A DNA stretch of 48,960 nt from assembly GCA_903945605.1 (NCBI GenBank), contig CAJAWH010000097.1, positions 1-48,960 of the forward strand, in the 5' to 3' direction. Each line of letters starts with the position of its first letter. Position 1 is the first letter of the stretch. Below, piece by piece: positions 26,024 to 38,311 of this stretch. The DNA comes from an uncultured Methylococcaceae bacterium. GTDB lineage: Bacteria > Pseudomonadota > Gammaproteobacteria > Methylococcales > Methylomonadaceae. Both the position numbers and the translations under genes were made by a program. The notes beneath the pieces are model-generated. The model saw only the letters and a program-made list of their open reading frames with translations, did not search any database and was not told the DNA's origin.

Positions 26024-26443
26024 TTATTTTACAAAACACGCCTTTTCTGCATACTCTTCAGCTTCTTTCAGTCGCTTGCGTAAGTCCTTTGATTGTGTTG
26101 GGTCTCTGAATACGCCACCCGCATCCCCAGGGGTGCTTTTTAAGTAACTGAACGTTTTGGCCGCTTCATAGTCACTGAAAGTCAGCTTTTCGGCAATCTT
26201 GTCTATTTTGCAGCCACAAGCGTACTGGTTGATATAACTCAACCCACCGTGTTGGGCGACGCAATTCAACACATATTCCACGCGGTCACGGGTAGGGAAA
26301 TCATTGGGCAAAGAAGCGGGCGAGGGTACGGTGGCTTGGTTGGCCAATTCGGTTTTCTCAGGCGTTGCGCTGCAAGCGGACAATAGGGCGGCAACTGCCA
26401 AGGGGGCCAGTAATGCAAAGGGGCACGATTTTATCAGTATCAT
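26024..26443 (-). CDS. Small putative lipoprotein with C-x-C motif
   Basis: 139 residues. Signal sequence with lipobox 'LLSAC', lipidated Cys at residue 24, then a Pro/Ser/Thr-rich linker to about residue 50. The conserved-looking part has 'VEYVLNCVAQHGGLSYINQY' followed by 'ACGCKIDKIAEKLTFSDYEA' and 'FRDPTQSKDLRKRLKEAEEY', with a final Cys at residue 137. Four Cys in the mature domain suggest disulfides or a metal or haem-associated site, although no CxxCH haem motif is present. Family and function are not recognised. The next gene upstream on the same strand, 60 bp away, encodes a DUF302 lipoprotein, and the two probably form an operon. Confidence 0.72.
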   Translation of the reverse strand: MILIKSCPFALLAPLAVAALLSACSATPEKTELANQATVPSPASLPNDFPTRDRVEYVLNCVAQHGGLSYINQYACGCKIDKIAEKLTFSDYEAAKTFSYLKSTPGDAGGVFRDPTQSKDLRKRLKEAEEYAEKACFVK

Positions 26444-26503
26444 AATATATCCAAATCTTAATGGTTAAGAGGCGTGTCAAGCAGGCGTACAAGGTGGTTG
26501 CGG

Positions 26504-26962
26504 TTATTCGGCAACAGCAAAATCCACGATTTTTTTCAGCGTCCCGTTCATTTTAACGGAAAACTGATTGAGCGCTTTGTCGTCAGTGTCAGTAGGGATA
26601 AGATGGGTGCTGACAGTGGTTTTGCCTTGGCTTTGGTAAAGCACCACATTGCAAGGCATGTAACGGATGGCGGCGGGTGACATCAATAATATCGTTTTGG
26701 CAAGGGTCAGGTTGCAAAACTGCACAGTGTCGTACTCAGGGAATCCAGCCGTGCCGCGTTCCCGTATCACTTTGCCAACGCGGCTATGGCCTGTGACCCT
26801 AAAATTATTCTCAGCAATCGCAATTTGCAGCTCAGCTAGCACATCATCATAGTTTTTGTGGGTCTCAACCTGATAATATGACAGCCACTCGCCGTTAGCG
26901 GGCTGTTCGGCGCAACTGGCAAGCAGCAGCAAGGGGGCGCAAAAAGCAGCTATTTTAAACAT
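26504..26962 (-). CDS. DUF302-domain putative lipoprotein
   Basis: 152 residues from the ATG at 26962, which is preceded by CAGG and directly gives a lipoprotein signal ('LLLLASC', Cys17). A longer in-frame start at 27064 overlaps the divergent mobA gene and would bury the signal. The DUF302 domain covers residues ~25-150, with 'VQFCNLTLAKTILLMSPAAI' and 'MPCNVVLYQSQGKTTVSTHL'. DUF302 proteins are small envelope proteins of unknown function, often beside redox or sulfur genes. The neighbour at 26024 is also a Cys-bearing lipoprotein. Confidence 0.8.
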   Translation of the reverse strand: MFKIAAFCAPLLLLASCAEQPANGEWLSYYQVETHKNYDDVLAELQIAIAENNFRVTGHSRVGKVIRERGTAGFPEYDTVQFCNLTLAKTILLMSPAAIRYMPCNVVLYQSQGKTTVSTHLIPTDTDDKALNQFSVKMNGTLKKIVDFAVAE

Positions 26963-26999
26963 ACCATTACCTGACATAAGAGGCGGCAAGCTTAGCATT

Positions 27000-27599
27000 A
27001 TGGGGCAACAAACTAAAGTGGCCGGCGTTGTTCTGGCGGGTGGCTTGGCAAGGCGCATGGGCAATCTGGATAAAGGCTTGGTTATTTGGCACGGTAGGCC
27101 ATTAGTGGCTTATGCCATTGATGCCATGACCGAAATAGTGGGCGGGCAGGTGTGTGTCAACGCCAACCGCTCGATAGAGCTTTACCGGCAATTCGGTTTT
27201 CCAGTGGTGCAAGATTTGACTGACAGTTTCGACGGGCCGTTGGCAGGTGTTTTGGCGGCCTTGCACGCTATGGATGCCGATATTTTGTTGGTGATGCCAT
27301 GCGATTCCCCCCTTATTAAAGCCCTGCATTTGCAGGCGTTACTATCCGCGTGCGCTGAACCGTCAGTGGATGTGGCGGTCGCTTTTGATGGGCAGCGCCT
27401 GCATCCGGTTTTTTTGGCGCTCAAAACTCACTTAAAATCGAGCCTAAGCGCTTATCTGGCGGGTGGGCAGCGTAAAATGGAGGATTGGATCCGCCAGCAT
27501 TCGTTGCAGTGTGTCGATTTCAGCTCAGAACCGGCCTTATTTGCCAATATTAATACATTATCAGAACTGAATGACTTGCTGTCGCCGGATTGTTTGTGA
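27000..27599 (+). CDS. mobA: Molybdenum cofactor guanylyltransferase MobA
   Basis: 199 residues with the nucleotidyltransferase signature 'VLAGGLARRMGNLDKGLV' near the N-terminus, 'LTDSFDGPLAGVLAALHAMD', the metal-binding 'LLVMPCDSPLI', and the C-terminal 'FANINTLSELNDLL'. It transfers GMP from GTP to molybdopterin, giving the bis-MGD cofactor of DMSO-reductase-family enzymes such as nitrate reductase and formate dehydrogenase. No other molybdenum genes are in the window. It is divergent from the DUF302 lipoprotein gene. Confidence 0.94.
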   Translation: MGQQTKVAGVVLAGGLARRMGNLDKGLVIWHGRPLVAYAIDAMTEIVGGQVCVNANRSIELYRQFGFPVVQDLTDSFDGPLAGVLAALHAMDADILLVMPCDSPLIKALHLQALLSACAEPSVDVAVAFDGQRLHPVFLALKTHLKSSLSAYLAGGQRKMEDWIRQHSLQCVDFSSEPALFANINTLSELNDLLSPDCL

Positions 27600-27783
27600 A
27601 CAATGCCAGATTGGGCCAATTGTCGCTGTTTAAGGCGATTGCTACAGAATAGTGGCTTTGTTATGGCGTATTTTTGAGTACTGGATAACAGCAAGGGTAT
27701 TTTTATAAGGTTTATATATGTCATCGTAACCGGATGTTGCAGATTGTCAACTGCCTGATGTGGCGATTGTTATTTAATCAAGG

Positions 27784-27812
27784 TTGATTAAATCCCGGGT
27801 GGTGGCTATAAT
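27784..27812 (+). promoter_or_regulatory. Promoter of the ATP synthase operon
   Basis: TTGATT (-35) and a perfect TATAAT (-10) separated by exactly 17 bases, ending 28 bp before the atpI start. The remaining sequence between mobA and this promoter (27600-27783) holds nothing I recognise. Confidence 0.75.
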
Positions 27813-27840
27813 CCATTAGCTTTTGCATTTGGGGTGGCGC

Positions 27841-29006
<1,166 letters not shown>

Positions 29007-29027
29007 TTTTTAAACTTCTATTTATAA

Positions 29028-29336
<309 letters not shown>

Positions 29337-29377
29337 TTGCAAACATTTTAATTGATAATGGATAAGAGGGACGCATC

Positions 29378-29848
29378 GTGAGTATCAATGCTACTCTGAT
29401 TGGGCAAATGATCACCTTTGCGCTTCTGGTATGGTTTACCATGAAGTTCATCTGGCCGCCTTTATTTGACTCTCTGGAAGAACGCAGGAAGAAAATTGCC
29501 GAAGGTCTGGCTCAGGCTGAAAAAGGTCAGGAAGAAATGCGTTTGGCTGAAAAAAAGGCCAAAGGTGTTTTGAAAGAAGCCAAAGAGCAGTCCTCAGAAA
29601 TCGTCAATTTGGCTCAAAAGCGTGCCAACGAGTTGGTTGAGGAATCGAAAGATGCCGCCAAAAAAGAAGGCGAACGGATGATTCTGGTGGCTCAAGCGCA
29701 AATTGAGCAAGAAATGCAAAAAGCACGGGAAGATTTGCGCCAAGAGGTTGCAAGGCTGGCCATGACGGCGGCAGAGCAAATTTTAGGCGCAGAAATCGAC
29801 CAAGCCAAACACCAAGAAATTATCAGCAAAGTCTCTAACCAATTATAG
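29378..29848 (+). CDS. atpF: F0F1 ATP synthase subunit b
   Basis: 156 residues starting at a GTG preceded by AGAGGG. One N-terminal membrane helix ('[20 protein letters not shown]') is followed by a long charged coiled coil that forms the peripheral stalk ('[20 protein letters not shown]' onward) and ends in '[10 protein letters not shown]'. It holds the alpha/beta hexamer stationary through delta. Confidence 0.97.
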   Translation: MSINATLIGQMITFALLVWFTMKFIWPPLFDSLEERRKKIAEGLAQAEKGQEEMRLAEKKAKGVLKEAKEQSSEIVNLAQKRANELVEESKDAAKKEGERMILVAQAQIEQEMQKAREDLRQEVARLAMTAAEQILGAEIDQAKHQEIISKVSNQL

Positions 29849-29859
29849 GAACGCCACTC

Positions 29860-30393
29860 ATGAGCGAATTGGTAACAATGGCAAGACCTTATGCTGCTGC
29901 GGTGTTTAAGCGGGCTAAGGAAACCGGCTCGGCAGGGCAATGGTCTGACGCTTTGGCGTTCATGTCCGGCGTTTTGGTCAGTGAAGAAATTTCTAAAATT
30001 ATTGGTAACCCAAAAGTCGGTAAACCACAGCTATTGTCGCTTTTGCAGGAGATTTTCCAAGATACTCTAGCCGGTGAAATGGACAATTTCCTGAAGTTAT
30101 TGGTGGCCAACAACCGGTTAAGCTTAGTGCCGTCGATTGCCAAACTTTTTGAGGCTTACAAAGCTGAAGAAGAAGGGTATATAGAGGTCGATGTTTACAC
30201 GGCCTATGGTTTTTCTGAAGAAACACAACAGGCTTTTGCGGAAAAGCTTGAAAAAGCTTTGAGCAAAAAAATACACATGAACGTGTCTCAGGATCCGTCA
30301 TTGATTGGTGGTGTTCTGGTACGGGCAGGCGACCGAGTTATTGATGGCTCTATAAGAGGTCAGCTACAACACATGCAAAAGTCTCTACAATGA
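29860..30393 (+). CDS. atpH: F0F1 ATP synthase subunit delta
   Basis: 177 residues. '[20 protein letters not shown]' is the standard N-terminus, '[20 protein letters not shown]' the conserved central helix, and '[20 protein letters not shown]' the C-terminal signature. It links the b-subunit stalk to the top of F1. Start codon preceded by AGGAA; spacing to atpF is 11 bp. Confidence 0.97.
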   Translation: MSELVTMARPYAAAVFKRAKETGSAGQWSDALAFMSGVLVSEEISKIIGNPKVGKPQLLSLLQEIFQDTLAGEMDNFLKLLVANNRLSLVPSIAKLFEAYKAEEEGYIEVDVYTAYGFSEETQQAFAEKLEKALSKKIHMNVSQDPSLIGGVLVRAGDRVIDGSIRGQLQHMQKSLQ

Positions 30394-30409
30394 GAGTGAG
30401 AAAAAGCAC

Positions 30410-31951
30410 ATGCAATTAAACCCATCTGAAATCAGTGATCTTATAAAGAAAAAGATCGAAAGCTTCGACATGAATGCCGAAGCGCATACCGAAGGTACGG
30501 TTGTCAGTGTGACTGACGGTATCGTTAGGATTTATGGTCTTTCCGAAGCGATGCAAGGCGAAATGCTTGAGTTTCCAGGGAATACTTTTGGAATGGCACT
30601 TAACCTTGAAAGGGATTCTGTTGGTGCCGTTGTATTAGGTTCGTATCAGCATATCTCTGAAGGCGACACAGTAAAATGTACCGGCAAGATTTTGGAAGTC
30701 CCAGTCGGCGAAGCTTTGTTAGGCCGTGTGGTTGATGCATTAGGCAATCCCATTGACGGCAAAGGTGCTGTTGAAACCACCCAAACCTCACCGATAGAAA
30801 AGATTGCGCCTGGTGTTATTGCCCGTCAATCAGTTGATCAGCCAGTACAAATTGGTTTGAAATCAATTGATGCCATGATCCCTATTGGTCGTGGTCAACG
30901 GGAGCTGATTATTGGTGACCGCCAAACTGGCAAAACGGCCATCGCTATTGATGCGATCATCAACCAAAAAGGTACAGGCATTAAATGTATCTATGTGGCT
31001 ATCGGTCAAAAACGTTCTTCAATTGCTAACGTAGTCCGTAAGTTGGAAGAACACGACGCAATGGCCCATACCATTATTGTAGTCGCGTCCGCCTCAGAAT
31101 CGGCTGCCTTACAATTCATTGCCCCGTACACTGGTTGTGCAATGGGTGAGTTCTTCCGTGACCAAGGTGAAGATGCCCTGATCATTTATGATGATTTGAC
31201 CAAACAGGCTTGGGCTTATCGCCAGGTTTCGCTGTTGTTGCGCCGTCCTCCAGGGCGTGAAGCGTATCCCGGCGATGTGTTTTATTTGCATTCACGTTTA
31301 TTGGAGCGTGCAGCCCGTATCAATGCCGATGAAGTGGAAAAGCTGACAAATGGCAGGGTTAAAGGCAAAACCGGTTCTTTGACCGCTTTGCCCATTATTG
31401 AAACCCAAGGCGGCGACGTTTCTGCATTCGTTCCGACCAATGTTATTTCTATTACAGACGGTCAGATTTTCTTGGAAAGCAGTTTGTTCAACTCAGGTAT
31501 CCGGCCTGCCGTCAACGCAGGTTTGTCGGTTTCACGGGTAGGTGGCGCAGCGCAAACTAAGATTATCAAGAAATTGGGCGGTGGTACACGTCTCGATTTG
31601 GCGCAATACCGCGAGTTGGCTGCTTTTGCCCAATTTGCTTCAGATTTGGATGAAAGCACCCGCAAGCAGATTGAACGTGGCCAGCGCGTAACCGAGCTGA
31701 TGAAACAAAACCAATATTCACCCATGTCAGTTGCACAAATGGCGGTTTCGTTGTTTGCTGCCAATGAAGGGTTCTTGGATGCGGTTGAAGTCAGTAAAGT
31801 TTTGGATTTTGAGGCCGCCGTGCAATCATACATGAAATCGGAACACGCTGAATTGATGGAAACAATCAATACAACTGGCGATTTTAGTAGCGAAATCAGC
31901 AGTGGTATCAGAGCCGCTCTTGAAACTTTTGTTAAAACTCATAGTTGGTAA
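30410..31951 (+). CDS. atpA: F0F1 ATP synthase subunit alpha
   Basis: 513 residues, the standard length. The Walker A motif is 'GDRQTGKTA' near residue 170, with '[20 protein letters not shown]' as the Walker B region and '[20 protein letters not shown]' following. Non-catalytic nucleotide-binding subunit of F1. Spacing to atpH is 16 bp and the ribosome-binding site is GAGTGAGA. Confidence 0.98.
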   Translation: MQLNPSEISDLIKKKIESFDMNAEAHTEGTVVSVTDGIVRIYGLSEAMQGEMLEFPGNTFGMALNLERDSVGAVVLGSYQHISEGDTVKCTGKILEVPVGEALLGRVVDALGNPIDGKGAVETTQTSPIEKIAPGVIARQSVDQPVQIGLKSIDAMIPIGRGQRELIIGDRQTGKTAIAIDAIINQKGTGIKCIYVAIGQKRSSIANVVRKLEEHDAMAHTIIVVASASESAALQFIAPYTGCAMGEFFRDQGEDALIIYDDLTKQAWAYRQVSLLLRRPPGREAYPGDVFYLHSRLLERAARINADEVEKLTNGRVKGKTGSLTALPIIETQGGDVSAFVPTNVISITDGQIFLESSLFNSGIRPAVNAGLSVSRVGGAAQTKIIKKLGGGTRLDLAQYRELAAFAQFASDLDESTRKQIERGQRVTELMKQNQYSPMSVAQMAVSLFAANEGFLDAVEVSKVLDFEAAVQSYMKSEHAELMETINTTGDFSSEISSGIRAALETFVKTHSW

Positions 31952-31963
31952 AAGGGTCTTCAA

Positions 31964-32827
31964 ATGGCTGTTGGTAAAGAAATACGCACCAAGATTGCGA
32001 GTATCAAGAATACTCAAAAAATCACTCGGGCAATGGAAATGGTTGCCGCGAGCAAAATGCGTAAAACAAAAGACAGAATGCAGGCAACACGCCCTTACTC
32101 AAAGAAGATAGCGCAGATCATCAAGCATCTTGCTCAGGCCAATCCAGAATACAAGCATTCTTTTTTGGTCCACCGCGAAGTCAAGCGGGTCGGTTTGATC
32201 ATTATCAGTTCCGACCGCGGCTTATGCGGCGGATTGAATTCCAATTTGTTCAGAAAAACATTGCTGCAAATGCAGCAATGGGATAATGACAATATCGGCA
32301 TTGATGTTTGCACCATTGGTTCAAAGGCATTGGGTTTTTTCGGCAACCTTAAGATCAATGTGGTAGGGCATGTCAGCAAGCTGGGTGACGCGCCGCATTT
32401 GGAAGACATTATTGGTGTCATTAAGATTATGCTGGATGCTTATGAGCAAGGCACTATTGACGAGCTGCATATTATCAGCAATGAATTTGTCAACACAATG
32501 ACGCAACGGCCAACACTGGACAAATTATTGCCGGTAGTGGCTCATGAGCTTGATGAAAACCTGTCCGGTCATTGGGATTATATTTATGAGCCTGATGCCA
32601 AAGAAGTCTTGGATCATTTGTTGTCACGCTATGTTGAATCCATTGTCTATCAGGGATTGGTGGAAAATAACGCCTGTGAGCAAGCGGCCAGAATGGTGGC
32701 TATGAAGAGCGCTTCTGATAATGCGGGCAATCTTATTAAGGAATTGCAGTTGATTTATAACAAAGCTAGACAGGCAGCAATTACCCAAGAGATTTCGGAA
32801 ATTGTAGCCGGTGCCGCTGCCGTTTAA
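31964..32827 (+). CDS. atpG: F0F1 ATP synthase subunit gamma
   Basis: 287 residues forming the rotating central shaft. The N-terminal helix '[20 protein letters not shown]' and the C-terminal helix with '[20 protein letters not shown]' are the conserved coiled-coil parts, with '[20 protein letters not shown]' between. It begins 12 bp after atpA. Confidence 0.98.
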   Translation: MAVGKEIRTKIASIKNTQKITRAMEMVAASKMRKTKDRMQATRPYSKKIAQIIKHLAQANPEYKHSFLVHREVKRVGLIIISSDRGLCGGLNSNLFRKTLLQMQQWDNDNIGIDVCTIGSKALGFFGNLKINVVGHVSKLGDAPHLEDIIGVIKIMLDAYEQGTIDELHIISNEFVNTMTQRPTLDKLLPVVAHELDENLSGHWDYIYEPDAKEVLDHLLSRYVESIVYQGLVENNACEQAARMVAMKSASDNAGNLIKELQLIYNKARQAAITQEISEIVAGAAAV

Positions 32828-32865
32828 GCCCATTTATTAGCCCAGTAAAACGAATTAAATTTTAA

Positions 32866-34260
<1,395 letters not shown>

Positions 34261-34280
34261 TAAACGTTTAGGATAAATTC

Positions 34281-34703
34281 ATGACCATGACCGTACATGT
34301 AGACATTGTAAGCGCAGAAAAAGAGATATTTTCTGGATTGGCGGAAATGATCTTTGCACCTGCTGAGCTGGGCGAAGTGGGTATTTCTCCTCGTCATGCC
34401 CCTTTCATAACCCGGCTAAGCCCAGGTGAGGTGAGGGTTAAGGTAAGCGAGAAGGAGTATTATCCATTTTTTATTTCTGGCGGCATTCTTGAGGTTCAGC
34501 CGCATTTAGTCACGGTTTTGGCTGATTTTGCAATCCGCGCAAAAGATATTGATGAGGCCGCGGCTATTGAAGCAAAAACTAAAGCTGAAGAAGTCTTAGC
34601 CAACAAATCCGGTCAAATCGAATATGAAACAGCGAAGACCCAATTAGTTCAAGCTATTATGCAGTTAAGAACGCTGGACAGATTGAGAAAACGCGGCGAG
34701 TAA
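34281..34703 (+). CDS. atpC: F0F1 ATP synthase subunit epsilon
   Basis: 140 residues: an N-terminal beta sandwich ('VDIVSAEKEIFSGLAEMIFA', 'GEVGISPRHAPFITRLSPGE', 'PFFISGGILEVQPHLVTVLA') and a C-terminal helical hairpin (from about residue 90) that can inhibit ATP hydrolysis. Last gene of the operon, followed by a strong terminator. Confidence 0.97.
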   Translation: MTMTVHVDIVSAEKEIFSGLAEMIFAPAELGEVGISPRHAPFITRLSPGEVRVKVSEKEYYPFFISGGILEVQPHLVTVLADFAIRAKDIDEAAAIEAKTKAEEVLANKSGQIEYETAKTQLVQAIMQLRTLDRLRKRGE

Positions 34704-34726
34704 AAGGAGCTTTGTCCTTTTCTGGC

Positions 34727-34770
34727 AAAAAGCCCGATAACGTGTTAATGACGCTATCGGGCTTTTTTTT
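34727..34770 (+). terminator. Terminator after atpC
   Basis: Stem AAAAAGCCCGATA / TATCGGGCTTTTT (13 pairs) with a 15-base loop and eight T in the right arm/tail. It separates the atp operon from glmU, whose start lies only 23 bp downstream, so glmU-glmS depends on readthrough or a promoter I cannot resolve. Confidence 0.9.
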
Positions 34771-34792
34771 AGGATTTCACAGGAAGCAATCA

Positions 34793-36163
34793 ATGCAAAT
34801 AACTACAATTATTCTGGCGGCAGGCAAGGGGACACGGATGCGTTCCGAGCTGCCAAAAGTCATGCACAAAATTGCCGGAAAATCATTATTGGAACATGTT
34901 TATCAGACTAGCAAACAAATACCCGGCAATGCCATTAAGGTTGTAATCGGTCATGGTGCCGATTTTATAAGGGAAAAATTATCGTATCTAGATGTTTGCT
35001 GGGTGGAGCAGCTTGAGCAGTTAGGCACGGGGCACGCGGTGCAGCAAGCCGCCGGACAAATAGGCGATGATGATATTGTTTTGGTAGTGTATGGTGATGT
35101 CCCTTTGCTAAAATTTTCAACCCTCCAAAACCTGCTTGGCTTATCAAGTCAGGAAAGTTTGGCATTGTTGACCGTTAATCTCGATAATCCTACCGGTTAT
35201 GGAAGAATAATAAGGGATGGGAATGGACGGGTGCAGAAAATTGTCGAGCAAAAAGATGCCACCCCATCAGAGTTGGCGATTACAGAAGTCAACACCGGTA
35301 TTATGGCGGTGAACGGGCAAAAATTAAAGAAATGGTTGGCGCAGCTGGGCAATAATAATGCGCAAGGCGAGTATTATTTGACGGATGTTGTGGCAATGGC
35401 GGCGACAGATGGCGTATTGGTCAGCACTTGCCAGCCACAAACAGGCAATGAGGTTTTAGGGGTCAACAATCGTCTGCAACTTAGCGGGTTGGAGCGGCTT
35501 TTCCAGCAAGGGCAGGCAGAAATGCTCATGGAACAAGGCGTGACCTTGAGGGATCCATTGCGTTTCGATTTGCGCGGCACAATCACCCAATTGGGTCAAG
35601 ATATTGAAATTGATGTGAATGTCATACTTGAGGGGGAAATTAAGCTTGGCAATAATGTTAGCATTGGTGCCAACACCCAGATTAAAAATGCTGTGATTGG
35701 TGACAATGTCGAAATTTTTGCCAATTGTGTCATAGAAGATGCGGTTGTCGGCGCCAACAGTAGAATTGGCCCTTTTGCCCGCTTAAGACCTGGCACGGTG
35801 TTGGCAAAAGAGGCGCATATCGGCAATTTTGTTGAGCTAAAAAATGCCATTGTTGCTGAAAATTCTAAAATTAACCATTTAAGCTACATTGGTGATGCCA
35901 ATGTAGGCAGTCATGTCAACATTGGTGCTGGTACGATCACATGCAATTATGATGGTGTCAATAAGTCTAGGACGGTGATTGGTGATGGCGCATTTATCGG
36001 CTCTAGCAGCCAATTGGTTGCGCCTGTCACGGTAGGCGCGAATGCGACCATTGGCGCGGGCTCAACGATAACTAAAGATTGCCCGGACAATCAGTTGACA
36101 TTGGCTAGGTCAAAACAAGTGACCCTTTCAGGATGGCAACGCCCTGTGAAAAAGGACGCATAG
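34793..36163 (+). CDS. glmU: Bifunctional GlcNAc-1-phosphate uridyltransferase / GlcN-1-P acetyltransferase
   Basis: 456 residues from the ATG at 34793, preceded by AGGAAG and opening with 'MQITTIILAAGKGTRMRSEL', the pyrophosphorylase signature. A longer in-frame start at 34712 would run through the terminator. The N-terminal ~230 residues make UDP-GlcNAc ('LGTGHAVQQA', 'VYGDVPLL', 'EVNTGIMA'); the C-terminal part is a left-handed beta helix of hexapeptide repeats ('IGDNVEIFANCVIEDAVVGA', 'IGPFARLRPGT', 'IGAGTITCNYDGVNK') that acetylates GlcN-1-P. The product feeds peptidoglycan and LPS. The stop codon directly abuts the glmS start. Confidence 0.98.
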   Translation: MQITTIILAAGKGTRMRSELPKVMHKIAGKSLLEHVYQTSKQIPGNAIKVVIGHGADFIREKLSYLDVCWVEQLEQLGTGHAVQQAAGQIGDDDIVLVVYGDVPLLKFSTLQNLLGLSSQESLALLTVNLDNPTGYGRIIRDGNGRVQKIVEQKDATPSELAITEVNTGIMAVNGQKLKKWLAQLGNNNAQGEYYLTDVVAMAATDGVLVSTCQPQTGNEVLGVNNRLQLSGLERLFQQGQAEMLMEQGVTLRDPLRFDLRGTITQLGQDIEIDVNVILEGEIKLGNNVSIGANTQIKNAVIGDNVEIFANCVIEDAVVGANSRIGPFARLRPGTVLAKEAHIGNFVELKNAIVAENSKINHLSYIGDANVGSHVNIGAGTITCNYDGVNKSRTVIGDGAFIGSSSQLVAPVTVGANATIGAGSTITKDCPDNQLTLARSKQVTLSGWQRPVKKDA

Positions 36164-38005
36164 ATGTGTGGAATTGTTTGTGGCATTGCGCGGGGCAATG
36201 TTGTCCCTATTTTAATGGAGGGTCTGAAAAGGCTTGAATACCGTGGCTATGACTCCGCTGGGTTAGCGGTTATCCATCAGCAAGACATTTTACGTAGACG
36301 GGCTGTGGGCAAGGTTTCGGAGCTGGAAGCCTTGTTAATGGAACAGCCACTTAGCGGTCACATTGGTATCGCCCATACCCGCTGGGCTACGCATGGTAAG
36401 CCTTCCAAACACAATGCCCATCCGCATTTCAGCCGGAATAATGTCGCGGTTGTACACAATGGCATTATCGAAAACTATCAGCAACTACGCTCTGAGCAAA
36501 TAAACAAAGGTTTTATATTTACCTCTGAAACGGATACCGAAGTGGTTGCCCACCAAGTTAGCTTGGCATTAGAAAGCGGTGACGATTTATTGTCGGCGGT
36601 AAAAAATGCAGTCAAAGCATTTGAGGGTTCTTATGCTTTGGGTATTATGAGCCTCGCCGAACCGGATTCTTTGGTTGCTTGCCGTAAAGGCAGCCCATTG
36701 GTGATTGGTATTGGCTACGGCGAATATTTTATTGCATCGGATGTTGCAGCGTTATTGCCGGTCACGCAACGGTTTATATTTATGGAAGATGGCGATATAG
36801 CGCGGCTTACATTGCAGGGCGTGACTATTTATAATGCCGAAGAGCAGTTGGTGGAACGCAAGGTTCACGAAAGCTACCTTAAAATGGATGCAGTGGATAA
36901 GGGTGGCTATCGGCACTATATGTTAAAGGAAATATATGAACAGCCGTATGCCATTACACAAACACTTGCTGGGCGTTTCGATAAAGAAGACCGGCTGCTT
37001 GACGCTGCATTTGGGCATAATGCCGCTGACATATTTGATGATATAAAGGCTATCCAAATTATAGGTTGTGGCACTAGCTACCACGCGGGTTTGGTGGCCC
37101 GATACTGGTTTGAAGAATTGACGGGGTGTCCTTGCCAAGTTGAAGTGGCCAGCGAATTCCGTTACCGGCATCCGGTGATTGCTGACCACACATTGATTGT
37201 CACTTTATCGCAATCGGGCGAGACGGCAGATACGCTTGCCGCGCTGCTGGAAGCAAAAAGGCGGGGTGCCCGTTATTCGTTGGCAATTTGTAACGTTGCT
37301 GAAAGCTCTTTGGTGAGAGAGTCTGATCTGGTGTTGCTGTTGCGAGCCGGCCCAGAAATAGGTGTGGCATCCACTAAAGCATTCACTACCCAGCTAGTGG
37401 CTTTAATGTTATTGGTTATTACCATAGGTAGACGCCACCAATTGGAGCCGCAAAAGGAAAAAATAATTACTTCGGCTTTGTTGGGTTTGCCCCGCCGAGT
37501 TGAAAAAGTACTGGCACTTAACACGCAAATTGAAAAGCTGGCGGAACAATTTTCTGCTAAGCGCCATGCATTATTTTTAGGACGTGGTGAGCATTACCCC
37601 ATTGCAATGGAGGGGGCATTAAAACTTAAAGAAATTTCTTACATTCATGCCGAGGCGTATCCTGCTGGTGAGTTGAAGCACGGGCCATTGGCATTGATAG
37701 ACGGCGATATTCCCGTTATAACAGTCGCACCCAATAATAGGCTTTTAGAAAAGCTTAAATCTAATATGCAAGAGGTGAGTGCCAGGGGCGGGCGGCTCAT
37801 CGTGTTTATGGATGAGACTTTGCTTGCTGATCAGGAAACAAATGCTACAGATTTGCAGATTGTCAAAGTTCCGGCTGTTGAAAATGAAATAGCCCCTATT
37901 GTCTATAGCATTCCTTTACAGTTATTGGCTTACCATGTTGCTGTAATCAAAGGAACCGATGTGGATCAGCCCAGAAACTTGGCAAAATCGGTTACAGTTG
38001 AGTGA
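36164..38005 (+). CDS. glmS: Glutamine-fructose-6-phosphate aminotransferase (isomerizing)
   Basis: 613 residues. After removal of Met1, Cys2 of 'MCGIVCGIARG' is the N-terminal nucleophile of the glutaminase domain ('RLEYRGYDSAGLAV', 'GIAHTRWATHGKPS'). Two SIS domains follow ('GCGTSYHAGLVARYWFEELT', 'TLSQSGETADTLAALLEAKR', 'AYPAGELKHGPLALID'), and 'DVDQPRNLAKSVTVE' is the standard C-terminus. It forms glucosamine-6-phosphate, the entry to amino-sugar synthesis. It starts in the base after the glmU stop, so translation is coupled. No glmS ribozyme is expected upstream in this context and none is seen. Confidence 0.98.
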   Translation: MCGIVCGIARGNVVPILMEGLKRLEYRGYDSAGLAVIHQQDILRRRAVGKVSELEALLMEQPLSGHIGIAHTRWATHGKPSKHNAHPHFSRNNVAVVHNGIIENYQQLRSEQINKGFIFTSETDTEVVAHQVSLALESGDDLLSAVKNAVKAFEGSYALGIMSLAEPDSLVACRKGSPLVIGIGYGEYFIASDVAALLPVTQRFIFMEDGDIARLTLQGVTIYNAEEQLVERKVHESYLKMDAVDKGGYRHYMLKEIYEQPYAITQTLAGRFDKEDRLLDAAFGHNAADIFDDIKAIQIIGCGTSYHAGLVARYWFEELTGCPCQVEVASEFRYRHPVIADHTLIVTLSQSGETADTLAALLEAKRRGARYSLAICNVAESSLVRESDLVLLLRAGPEIGVASTKAFTTQLVALMLLVITIGRRHQLEPQKEKIITSALLGLPRRVEKVLALNTQIEKLAEQFSAKRHALFLGRGEHYPIAMEGALKLKEISYIHAEAYPAGELKHGPLALIDGDIPVITVAPNNRLLEKLKSNMQEVSARGGRLIVFMDETLLADQETNATDLQIVKVPAVENEIAPIVYSIPLQLLAYHVAVIKGTDVDQPRNLAKSVTVE

Positions 38006-38311
38006 TCGCGTGCTGATCCTGCAGTCCTTCATTTCACTCGTTCAAAAATACAGTAAAACTTTGCTTAGGGGCTTTTGTATGGATGATAAATTGCTTAAAA
38101 GACAGCTAATCGGTCAAGTGGATTTAAGCAAGATTTAAACTTTAGTTTGTTATAATCAGCATCATTGATATAACTATGCAAGCCAGTGGGTACATGGGCT
38201 TAACGAGGATAAGTTTTAGATAAAGATATGCAGTAAGCTTCCTCAGAATAGTGAGGTAGTTAAAGTCGTTTTTAAATATCCAACCAAAACCTATATTTCA
38301 GGACATAAAAC
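38006..38311 (+). promoter_or_regulatory. Leader region of gmd: extended -10 promoter and two hairpins
   Basis: 306 bp between glmS and gmd. An extended -10 box, TGT-TATAAT, lies at 38148-38156; a -35 is not convincing. The ~150-nt leader contains AAGCC (38180-38184) / GGCTT (38197-38201) and CCTCA (38241-38245) / TGAGG (38252-38256) hairpins. The second runs into GAGGTAGT, loosely like the ops element (GGCGGTAG) bound by RfaH before polysaccharide operons. No terminator with a T-run was found after glmS. Confidence 0.45.

Noticed and set aside
27600-27783. Possible gene between mobA and the atp promoter
   Set aside because: Only short frames without start signals or conserved features; read as non-coding.
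36100-36163. Possible glmS ribozyme or small-RNA-regulated leader before glmS
   Set aside because: The glmS ATG directly follows the glmU stop, leaving no leader; the ribozyme is known from Gram-positive bacteria and no matching structure is seen.
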